Notes under the pieces: model-generated | What the model was told of the DNA's origin: nothing | Seen by the model: only the letters and a program-made list of their open reading frames with translations | Databases searched by the model: none | Origin: a virus | Length of the DNA stretch: 52,743 nucleotides | Reading direction: 5' to 3' (one strand) | Virus record (IMG/VR): IMGVR_UViG_3300031708_000013 | Coordinates: 1-52,743 of that record | Translations under genes and position numbers: made by a program | Part shown: positions 47,357-52,743 of the stretch, piece by piece | Layout: each line of letters begins with the position of its first letter | How positions within the stretch are numbered: position 1 is the first letter of the stretch

Positions 47357-48118
47357 TCATGCGGCCATACGAGATGGTTGGAGACTATCCAGGTATCTTG
47401 TGGCAGCTATAAACGATGGTTCGCCCTCCTTTCCAGCTAGAACGGTTTTCAAAGCATCAAGAATCAGATCGTTAGGTTCTGAAGGTAGATCGATTGTGTC
47501 GCATGGCTTTTCAACAATGGGGATGGTATGCTCTTGGGCTACCCCTCTTTCCACAAAGTTATCCACAATTTTAGAAATATTCTCTCTAACTTCATGTCGA
47601 TAAGGTCGGCGTAAGGTGTTTGGTTTCCGATATATCGGTTTCTTGGGAGGGTAATCTCTAGGCGAGTTATCCACAGATTTTGAAATCCCAACTGTATTAA
47701 TACAAGGTAATGGGTAGGTAATGGGTAGGTTGGGTGCAGATTTTTCACCCCTGGGGTGCAGATTTTTCACCTCTAGGGATGCAGATTTTTCACCCCCCAA
47801 ATGGTTTTCAGATAGGTTATCCACACATTGTTGTTGTTCAAGGATTGCCTCAAGAAGCTCTATATTTATTCTATAGTGAGCAGGTGATCGAGGAGTATCA
47901 GCTTGGGTACAAATCATGTAGTTACCCGCCAACGTCTCATTACGCATGTTAATTATGGTGCGTACTGAAAGATCAAATTTTTCTGCTAATGTGGCATTGG
48001 AAACCCGAATGCCCGTTCCATCTGAGTTAGCGTATTTCAGCATATAAAAAAGAAATGTCTTTTGGGTATTGTTGAGAGATTTGTTGTCTACGATCAGGTT
48101 CATGAGTTTAAAGCACAT
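47357..48118 (-). CDS. Replication initiator-like protein (lambda O type layout), 253 aa
   Basis: The N-terminus is a winged helix-turn-helix (LNNTQKTFLFYMLKYANSDG, then VSNATLAEKFDLSVRTIINM) as in phage replication O / DnaD-like proteins. The middle and C-terminus are low-complexity. Within the middle, DNA-level repeats and three DnaA boxes are embedded (see origin feature), the same arrangement as lambda O with its internal ori. VDN recurs three times because TGTGGATAA boxes are read in the same frame. Confidence 0.65.
   Translation of the reverse strand: MCFKLMNLIVDNKSLNNTQKTFLFYMLKYANSDGTGIRVSNATLAEKFDLSVRTIINMRNETLAGNYMICTQADTPRSPAHYRINIELLEAILEQQQCVDNLSENHLGGEKSASLEVKNLHPRGEKSAPNLPITYPLPCINTVGISKSVDNSPRDYPPKKPIYRKPNTLRRPYRHEVRENISKIVDNFVERGVAQEHTIPIVEKPCDTIDLPSEPNDLILDALKTVLAGKEGEPSFIAATRYLDSLQPSRMAA
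47559..47825. other. Candidate replication origin: DnaA boxes and iterons inside the initiator gene
   Basis: Perfect TTATCCACA boxes at 47559-47567, 47667-47675 and 47817-47825, all in one orientation. Between boxes two and three, TGCAGATTTTTCACC is repeated at 47735-47749, 47757-47771 and 47780-47794 (22- and 23-bp spacing). Next to these, TAATGGGTAGG is repeated twice (47708-47729). The middle iteron is read in another codon frame (VKNLH) than the outer two (GEKSA), so selection acts on DNA. Confidence 0.75.
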
Positions 48119-48157
48119 TGATTTTCCTAAAATTAAAAAAAGTTTAAATTATATGGA

Positions 48158-48270
48158 AAAAGTACTTGAAAAATATCTTCGGCTAAGATATAACCCTATA
48201 TATAGTTAGAGGGTGATTTGTTTTTGTTTCAAGCTTTGTTTCAAGCACTTTTCTGTTTCAAGCACTTTTC
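48158..48270. repeat. TTTCAAGCACTTTT repeats, possible operator sites
   Basis: Two perfect 16-bp copies (48238-48253, 48255-48270), one partial (48226-48234) and one inverted near-copy AAAAGTACTTGAAA (48158-48171), which overlaps the -35 box of the small-RNA promoter. Could also be repressor-binding sites in the early control region. Confidence 0.5.
48166..48194 (+). promoter_or_regulatory. Predicted promoter of the small antisense RNA
   Basis: TTGAAA (48166-48171), a 17-bp spacer and TATAAC (48189-48194, 5 of 6 consensus). The predicted start near 48201. No protein gene follows before the terminator at ~48283-48313. Confidence 0.6.
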
Positions 48271-48313
48271 ACCATTTCGATTAAAAGCGCCTTTTACCGG
48301 GCGCTTTTTTTTG
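48201..48313 (+). ncRNA. Putative ~110-nt small RNA antisense to the initiator leader
   Basis: Bounded by the promoter at 48166-48194 and a strong intrinsic terminator. Contains GTTTCAAGC at 48226, 48238 and 48255; the last two extend to GTTTCAAGCACTTTTC (48238-48253, 48255-48270). The leftward transcript predicted from 48398-48375 towards the initiator (ATG 48118) would include its full complement. This is the geometry of plasmid copy-control countertranscript RNAs. Prediction only. Confidence 0.5.
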
Positions 48314-48327
48314 CCTGATGATTTCAT
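48241..48327 (-). CDS. Possible basic leader peptide, 28 aa
   Basis: MKSSGKKKRPVKGAFNRNGE, then KCLKQKSA. A full AGGAGG site (48342-48347) lies 14 nt upstream, farther than ideal. It lies in the initiator leader, overlapping the small RNA antisense, comparable in place to the leader peptides of antisense-controlled plasmid rep genes. Translation unproven. Confidence 0.3.
   Translation of the reverse strand: MKSSGKKKRPVKGAFNRNGEKCLKQKSA
48283..48313 (+). terminator. Rho-independent terminator of the small RNA
   Basis: AAGCGCC-TTTTACCG-GGCGCTT followed by eight T residues. Near-perfect GC-rich stem on the plus strand; the minus strand has only a weak T-run. Confidence 0.85.
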
Positions 48328-48374
48328 TTATCTGAAGGAAGCCTCCTAAAAATTAAATTTTTATCTAGTAGCAG

Positions 48375-48403
48375 ATAATAGGGGGGCTGTCCAAAATATT
48401 CAA
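48375..48403 (-). promoter_or_regulatory. Predicted leftward promoter for the initiator gene
   Basis: Minus strand TTGAAT (48398-48403), a 17-bp C-rich spacer and TATTAT (48375-48380). The predicted start near 48368 gives a ~250-nt leader to the ATG at 48118. Confidence 0.55.
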
Positions 48404-48447
48404 TCTCTTTTTTCTTGCCTTTTTTCCAACCTTATGACATATATGGC

Positions 48448-48475
48448 CTTGAAAGTTAAGCATTCGGACTTTCAA
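48448..48475. repeat. 8-bp inverted repeat in the early intergenic region
   Basis: TTGAAAGT and ACTTTCAA flank 11 nt. Possible operator or hairpin. The span 48404-48556 otherwise shows only a weak 31-codon frame (ATG near 48434) without a ribosome site. Confidence 0.35.
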
Positions 48476-48556
48476 TCATGTGGTAATGATAGTGGTTTTG
48501 TTGTTTCCTTGGGGTGTGTTTATTGCTGAACACGTCACCTAAATAACAAACAAAGA

Positions 48557-48587
48557 CCCTGGGGCCCTTACGCTCCGGGGTTTTTTG
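48557..48587 (+). terminator. Second rightward intrinsic terminator before the early operon
   Basis: CCCTGGGGC-CCTTAC-GCTCCGGGG (9 pairs with two G-U) followed by TTTTTT. Insulates the early operon at 48712 from rightward transcription started near 48200 or ends another unrecognised short RNA. Confidence 0.8.
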
Positions 48588-48638
48588 TTAATATTCTCTT
48601 AATCTTTAAGAAATATTGTTAATTGTCATTTTTATTGT

Positions 48639-48667
48639 TGACTGTCATAAAAAGATATGTTTTACTG
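48639..48667 (+). promoter_or_regulatory. Weak predicted promoter for the rightward early genes
   Basis: TTGACT, a 17-bp spacer and TTTACT, just after the terminator and ~45 nt before the ATG at 48712. TGTCAT occurs twice nearby. The -10 is only 4 of 6, so an activator may be needed. Confidence 0.4.
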
Positions 48668-48711
48668 AGATTGTTAGTGAATAATAACTTTTTGTTTGTA
48701 AGGAGACAAAA

Positions 48712-48957
48712 ATGGCAGAATACGATTTTAACCATGATAAAGCATACTGTGTTGAACAGTGCTTGTTTAAAACATCTCAAGGTCAAGTTCCAGCACCTAG
48801 AATTATCCTAAAGCCTTCATCGTTTATAGAGAGCCTTATAAATGGCCTAAGCTTTGAATGTGTGCAGATCAAGACCGAAAAATTTCATTTCACATTCTTT
48901 AAGACTGAGCAAGAAGCATCCGATTATCTGGATGCCCTAAGCCTACCTTTGCAATAA
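48712..48957 (+). CDS. Hypothetical early protein, 81 aa
   Basis: MAEYDFNHDKAYCVEQCLFK..., a small alpha/beta chain ending SDYLDALSLPLQ. AAGGAG lies 6 nt before the ATG. First gene of the rightward early operon. Unrecognised. Confidence 0.6.
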   Translation: MAEYDFNHDKAYCVEQCLFKTSQGQVPAPRIILKPSSFIESLINGLSFECVQIKTEKFHFTFFKTEQEASDYLDALSLPLQ

Positions 48958-49024
48958 GGGGCTCTTGTATCATCAAAACATCAGTGCAACACTTTTAGGT
49001 AGAAAAGATTAGGAGGATATTAAT

Positions 49025-49555
49025 ATGACAGCAAAACTAAACACGATAGAGAACACTTGGGAATCAATTAAAAAAGGTAACTTTGTTAATGATTATGCTA
49101 GCGAACAACGCACAGCTCTACAGAAGGCCATAGACAGGAATGCGGACACTATAAGGGTAGAACGCAAGAAAGAGGTCGAAGACGGCGACCTACGCATGTT
49201 TGACGGCAAGGGATGGGTTCAGTTCTGTATCCATAAGGCACGAAAGCTTATCAATGAAGATCGGATATTTGTGGCTACTCAGGAAAGAATGTCTGGATTG
49301 TGGATCAATCACAGCAATGAACACGTCAGGATTTTAAATGAAAGCCTTGATGGTAACAAAAATATAAATGATTTGAGGGATGTTTATCATGAGCATCTGA
49401 CAAACAATGGTAAGGGAATTGATTTTGAAGAGATAAAGAATCACGTTATCCATGGATACGAAAGTCCCAGCCAATGGGAAAAGAAGATGCATGAACAAGA
49501 TGAAATATTACACAAAGAAGAAGATTTGGTACAACGTACGGGGTATTTTATATGA
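49025..49555 (+). CDS. Hypothetical early protein, 176 aa
   Basis: MTAKLNTIENTWESIKKGNF..., charged and helical, with DLRMFDGKGWVQFCIHKARK. ATGA overlap with the RecA-like ATPase gene suggests a shared recombination or replication task. No motif known to me. Confidence 0.55.
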   Translation: MTAKLNTIENTWESIKKGNFVNDYASEQRTALQKAIDRNADTIRVERKKEVEDGDLRMFDGKGWVQFCIHKARKLINEDRIFVATQERMSGLWINHSNEHVRILNESLDGNKNINDLRDVYHEHLTNNGKGIDFEEIKNHVIHGYESPSQWEKKMHEQDEILHKEEDLVQRTGYFI

Positions 49556-50841
49556 AAATGTTAAAAAAAGCTGAAAATCAAACTGCATTCGGAAAAGTTG
49601 GGTTATACGGGGATGCGGGAAGCGGAAAAACGTTTACTGCCTCTTGTATAGCCATAGGATTACACAAATTTGCTAAGTGTGAAAAACCTATTGCATTCTT
49701 TGATACGGAGCCATCATTAAGCTATGTTCTCCCCTTATTTAAAGAAGCAGGTATAGAGGTGTTTTCTTATGAATCAAGGGCCCTCTCTGACCTAATGGCA
49801 TTTATGGAAGAGGCTGAAAAGGAATGCTCTGTTGTTATCATTGACTCTATTACACACGTTTGGAGAGATGTTCAGAAATCCTATATCGACAAGCTTAATG
49901 AAATGAGGAGGAAAAAAAATCAAACACCCCTACAAAAGCTGGAATTCCATCATTGGGGAGCTATTAAGGATGTTTGGGCAAAATTCACCGACAAGTTTCT
50001 TTCGTCGAAAGTTCACATCATTTTATGTGGGCGTGCATCATCAATATATGAATATCAAACAAACGATAATGGAAAGAAGGAATTGATAACCAATGGTACC
50101 AAGATGGCTACTGAAAAGGAACTTGGTTATGAGCCATCCCTTCTTATTGAGATGATTAAGCACAGAGAGCATGGAAAAATTATAAATAGAGCCCTCATTG
50201 AAAAGGATAGGTTCAATTTCATAAATGGGGATGAAATAGACTTTATACCTCATAAAGGGGTGAGCCTAGATAACATCATGAATGTTTTTGATAGAGTAAA
50301 GCCACACTTTGATTCTCTAAATCTTCAGGGAAGCCACTTTGGGTCTCTTAATGAGAGAAATTCAAAAGATCTCTATCCTGATCTTGACGAAGATGAATGG
50401 CCAACAGAAATGAGACAACGCACAAGATGGTCTGAAGAAATTCAAGGAATAATGGTAAAATATTACCCCGGTCAAACAGCTGAAGATAAAAAAAACAAGT
50501 CAGAATTGATAGATATGTTTTTTAATACAAGGAGCTGGACAAAAGTTTCTGAGCAAACCTCTAGTACTATTTTGAAACAAAAATTCTTTGAGTTGAAAAG
50601 CTACCTTGAACCTAAAGATGAAACTATTACAAAATCAGAGAAGATAGATAAAAATCACCTAGATGATTTAATCTCTTTAATCAACAATGATATGCCTCTT
50701 TTAGCATATTTGAAATCAAAATACAAAATTAAGGATATTGATGATTGTAATGAAGAACAATATCTCAAAATCAAGGATGAATTGCGCATAATGAAATCTA
50801 CCTCTGAGGATTCAAATTTTCTCAATAATAAGGTAGCATAG
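49552..50841 (+). CDS. RecA-like ATPase, Sak4 / AAA_24 type recombination protein
   Basis: 429 aa. Walker A GDAGSGKT (20-27), IAFFDTEPSLSYVLPLFKEA and Walker B CSVVIIDSITHVW (VVIID 94-98), then FTDKFLSSKVHIILCGRASS, the normal core of phage AAA_24/Sak4 proteins that promote single-strand annealing with a partner SSB. The ~200-aa C-terminal extension is variable. Works plausibly with RusA. No SSB gene was recognised in the window. Confidence 0.78.
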   Translation: MKMLKKAENQTAFGKVGLYGDAGSGKTFTASCIAIGLHKFAKCEKPIAFFDTEPSLSYVLPLFKEAGIEVFSYESRALSDLMAFMEEAEKECSVVIIDSITHVWRDVQKSYIDKLNEMRRKKNQTPLQKLEFHHWGAIKDVWAKFTDKFLSSKVHIILCGRASSIYEYQTNDNGKKELITNGTKMATEKELGYEPSLLIEMIKHREHGKIINRALIEKDRFNFINGDEIDFIPHKGVSLDNIMNVFDRVKPHFDSLNLQGSHFGSLNERNSKDLYPDLDEDEWPTEMRQRTRWSEEIQGIMVKYYPGQTAEDKKNKSELIDMFFNTRSWTKVSEQTSSTILKQKFFELKSYLEPKDETITKSEKIDKNHLDDLISLINNDMPLLAYLKSKYKIKDIDDCNEEQYLKIKDELRIMKSTSEDSNFLNNKVA

Positions 50842-50845
50842 TAAA

Positions 50846-50929
50846 ATGTTATCCTTTATTTTTTGGACGATTGTTGGTGTTTTGGTTTTTCTGAAGATAT
50901 GTGATTTAGTTAATTCGATAGGAGAATAA
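50846..50929 (+). CDS. Tiny single-TM peptide, 27 aa
   Basis: MLSFIFWTIVGVLVFLKICD, then LVNSIGE. Begins 2 nt after the ATPase stop and ends in the GGAG ribosome site of the next gene. Reality uncertain, but the spacing is operon-like. Confidence 0.35.
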   Translation: MLSFIFWTIVGVLVFLKICDLVNSIGE

Positions 50930-50930
50930 G

Positions 50931-51110
50931 ATGAATGTTGAAGACTTGATTGATGAACTTATGAAATGTGATCCAAAGTCTAAAGTTTTTTGTGATATGT
51001 ATTGTAATGACCCTCGCCTCATGGTTGTTGAAGTCTGTCCAGATAAAAGAGGATCTATGGTTGTGCTTGTAGTAAGAGCTAATTGTGTAAATGAACCTTC
51101 TTCTCTTTAG
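50931..51110 (+). CDS. Small 'xELIxxLxK' family protein, 59 aa
   Basis: MNVEDLIDELMKCDPKSKVF..., same N-terminal pattern as 2542-2712 and 4352-4543. GGAG before the ATG. Its 3' end overlaps the next gene by 20 nt. Confidence 0.6.
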   Translation: MNVEDLIDELMKCDPKSKVFCDMYCNDPRLMVVEVCPDKRGSMVVLVVRANCVNEPSSL

Positions 51111-51270
51111 CATCCTTATCGTTCTTATAGTGGGATTGGGAATAATCCTTAAGAAGCTCACGGATATTAAAAACATCCGTGAGTTATCTTCCTACGATAT
51201 AAAACACATGAAGGAAATAATACAATACCTGGGCCGTATAAATGATTACGAATCTAACAAAGATAAATAA
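51091..51270 (+). CDS. Small membrane protein, 59 aa
   Basis: N-terminal TM (MNLLLFSILIVLIVGLGIIL), then a charged helix with KKLTDIKNIRELSSYDIKHM. The N-in anchor plus helix is similar in layout to 4751-5164. Function unknown. Confidence 0.5.
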   Translation: MNLLLFSILIVLIVGLGIILKKLTDIKNIRELSSYDIKHMKEIIQYLGRINDYESNKDK

Positions 51271-51289
51271 TTAATCCTAAAATTTTCTA

Positions 51290-51318
51290 TTGATTTACAA
51301 TTCCTTGTCTGGTATAAG
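51290..51318 (+). promoter_or_regulatory. Predicted promoter for 51376-51681
   Basis: TTGATT (51290-51295), a 17-bp spacer and TATAAG (51313-51318), ~50 nt upstream of the ATG. Confidence 0.55.
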
Positions 51319-51375
51319 TCCGACAGAGATTGCGATAGCACTCGTTAATTCTCCAATAAAAAAAAGAAATAGAAT

Positions 51376-51681
51376 ATGACAGCAGAAGAATTCTTAGCAT
51401 TTTTGCGTAAAACAAAGTTTCTAATAGACGATGCTATCCCATGTCAGGGTGAGGTAGGTATCGGAACTTTTTTAACCTATTACGATAAGTATAAGCATAT
51501 TATTTTTAAAGGTTATACGCAAGAATGCTTAGAATCCAAGAGTTTCAAAGATTACGTCTGGCATATGATGTGTATGACTGTTCGCCTTGATAAAGAAAAT
51601 AAAGTTGAAGAAATTCCCCTTGAAGCATCAAATGTGGTCGATTTCTATGACTATCAAACCAAAAGAGCTATGAACTTCTAA
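51376..51681 (+). CDS. Hypothetical protein, 101 aa
   Basis: MTAEEFLAFLRKTKFLIDDA..., an alpha/beta chain with WHMMCMTVRLDKENKVEEIP. The ribosome site is weak (AAAAGAAATAGA). Unrecognised; its own promoter is predicted. Confidence 0.5.
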   Translation: MTAEEFLAFLRKTKFLIDDAIPCQGEVGIGTFLTYYDKYKHIIFKGYTQECLESKSFKDYVWHMMCMTVRLDKENKVEEIPLEASNVVDFYDYQTKRAMNF

Positions 51682-51745
51682 TTTCCCTTTAAATCATCCT
51701 ACTCCTATGAAACAATATAATTGTGTTCAATTAAAGGAGAGTCTT

Positions 51746-51883
51746 ATGAAAAATTTTGAACTTGTAGAAATGATAAGCAAATACCTAGGAGATTACACGA
51801 TTCTTATTGATGGTTCTTCTGAATTTGTCATTGAAGAATCAGGTGATGTAGATAATCGGACGCTTAATTTTCTAAAGCGTTAA
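51746..51883 (+). CDS. Small acidic protein, 45 aa
   Basis: MKNFELVEMISKYLGDYTIL, then IEESGDVDNRTLNFLKR. AAAGGAGA lies 5 nt before the ATG, a strong site, and the next ATG follows 1 nt after its stop. Confidence 0.5.
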   Translation: MKNFELVEMISKYLGDYTILIDGSSEFVIEESGDVDNRTLNFLKR

Positions 51884-51884
51884 T

Positions 51885-51992
51885 ATGTTAATAGGAATTT
51901 GGATCTTGCTCATGATGGGTGTCGCTGTTTACAACGAGACTCATGAAGAGCCATGTGTTAATGTGGAAGGGGAGCAGGGAACGAGGCAGTGA
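51885..51992 (+). CDS. Tiny membrane peptide, 35 aa
   Basis: MLIGIWILLMMGVAVYNETH, then EEPCVNVEGEQGTRQ. One TM. The 3' half overlaps the convergent gene 51941-52231, so its reality is uncertain. Confidence 0.35.
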   Translation: MLIGIWILLMMGVAVYNETHEEPCVNVEGEQGTRQ

Positions 51993-52231
51993 CCTCCCTG
52001 AGGATTATCTTCATTTTCCTTTGATGTGTGATATAAATCCTTTGCGTCATCTCTAATATATTCTAAAATCTCCTCAATAGTCATTGTATCAAAATTGTCT
52101 CTTATTTGATTATCTCCGAAACCGAGGGACTTAGGATAATTAGCCCTTAAAATTTCAATAGCCGCCAAAGTTCTATTGGAAAAAGACCATATATCATGAA
52201 TAAGTTCGCGTTCAAAGTCAGTCATCTTCAT
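51941..52231 (-). CDS. Hypothetical protein, 96 aa
   Basis: MKMTDFERELIHDIWSFSNR..., helical, then SKENEDNPQGGHCLVPCSPS at the end, a Cys/Ser/Pro-rich tail unlike the rest. The SKENED codons lie in a 19-bp sequence also present at 113-131. Start at 52231 or 52225. Confidence 0.5.
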   Translation of the reverse strand: MKMTDFERELIHDIWSFSNRTLAAIEILRANYPKSLGFGDNQIRDNFDTMTIEEILEYIRDDAKDLYHTSKENEDNPQGGHCLVPCSPSTLTHGSS

Positions 52232-52343
52232 TTTCCATAATGCAGGTTATGCAATTAACAATTTAAAACTACTGCCTTAATTTTACCTCTATAATGGCTT
52301 TCATAAAATCTATCTTTTGGTAATTTGACGGGATTAAGCTCAA

Positions 52344-52634
52344 TTATGATATCGAACTAGCAACGTTCTTAGCATCTTCGGCAGCATATTCACTAAAAGT
52401 TTTATATTCTCCAAGAGCAGGGGAAAGATATATTGTTCTAATTCCCATATTTTTATGGCCTTCATGTTTTATATCTTGTTTTCTTTTTAATATATCTTCG
52501 TCAGCTAATTTCCAATCTGCATAAAGAATTGGATTTATTAATTCGTTCCCAAAATCTATATATGTATAGACAAGATAAACAATTCTATCCTGATTAATCA
52601 GATCCTCGACCGTCCTGGGGTTGTTTTCAGTCAT
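52344..52634 (-). CDS. Hypothetical protein, 96 aa
   Basis: MTENNPRTVEDLINQDRIVY..., with DFGNELINPILYADWKLADE. Mixed alpha/beta. Its ATG overlaps the upstream stop (TAATG). The 112 nt on its left (52232-52343) hold no gene. Unrecognised. Confidence 0.55.
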   Translation of the reverse strand: MTENNPRTVEDLINQDRIVYLVYTYIDFGNELINPILYADWKLADEDILKRKQDIKHEGHKNMGIRTIYLSPALGEYKTFSEYAAEDAKNVASSIS

Positions 52635-52726
52635 TATTTAGATAGCTCCAAAAATTCTTCAATCCACTCTAGGCTCTTTTTGGATGCAAAACTATTATCA
52701 GGTGTCATTTTTGGTTTAATCATCAT
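52634..52726 (-). CDS. Tiny hypothetical protein, 30 aa
   Basis: MMIKPKMTPDNSFASKKSLE, then WIEEFLELSK. Coupled by TAATG to the next gene. AGAAAG lies upstream at the window edge. If the ends join, it directly follows the gene at 1-114 in one leftward operon. Confidence 0.45.
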   Translation of the reverse strand: MMIKPKMTPDNSFASKKSLEWIEEFLELSK

Positions 52727-52743
52727 AAACCATCTTTCTATTG

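Noticed and set aside
48226-48270. CRISPR-like array
   Set aside because: Repeats are short, spacers are 1-3 nt and irregular, and no cas gene is present.
48623-48811. Rightward 62-codon frame overlapping the first early gene
   Set aside because: The competing frame at 48712 has an AAGGAG site and sensible composition; this one has none.

Overview
The window looks like a nearly complete or complete genome of a tailed phage of the short-tailed (podovirus) type, low in GC, infecting a Gram-negative bacterium. The Gram-negative host is inferred from a phage-encoded outer-membrane beta-barrel protein with a signal peptide and from a lipobox lipoprotein. I cannot name the host; an AT-rich proteobacterium, perhaps an intracellular one, would fit, but that is a guess. 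No tape-measure, sheath or tail-tube gene was found. The virion set is portal, scaffold, Mu/HK97-type capsid, P22 gp4- and gp10-like connectors, large internal or ejection proteins and modular fibres.

Layout. Positions 1-432 and 51941-52743 carry leftward small genes which would form one operon if the two ends join. Positions 433-1049 are gene-free and full of direct and inverted repeats. Positions 1050-5829 hold small leftward accessory genes: a FimB/XerC-like tyrosine recombinase, a YefM-YoeB toxin-antitoxin pair with a visible promoter/operator, and several short membrane proteins. Positions 6014-29281 are the leftward virion module: lipoprotein, small membrane protein, three internal/ejection proteins, stabilisation protein, fibres, adaptors and capsid. 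A mazEF pair (29550-30121) is inserted in the opposite orientation. Positions 30150-34242 form the assembly module: GroEL, a conserved 186-aa protein, scaffold and a GroES-like co-chaperonin, behind a good sigma70-type promoter at 34285-34314. Positions 34978-44905 hold the outer-membrane protein, portal, large terminase, a small-terminase candidate, membrane protein clusters and a short rightward block led by a RelB/DinJ-like antitoxin. Positions 45111-48118 carry RusA, a small helix-turn-helix protein and a replication initiator-like gene with a candidate origin inside it. Positions 48712-51992 are the rightward early genes, with a RecA-like (Sak4-type) ATPase.

The most notable features are two. 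First, the phage appears to carry its own chaperonin pair, GroEL plus a GroES-like protein, on either side of its scaffold gene. Second, the replication region resembles a plasmid: three perfect DnaA boxes and three 22/23-bp iterons lie inside the initiator gene, and a predicted small RNA (48201-48313) is antisense to the initiator's leader. Together with about five toxin-antitoxin elements and no full-length integrase, this suggests lysogeny as an extrachromosomal phage-plasmid. That conclusion is inference; all functional calls are from motif reading without database searches.
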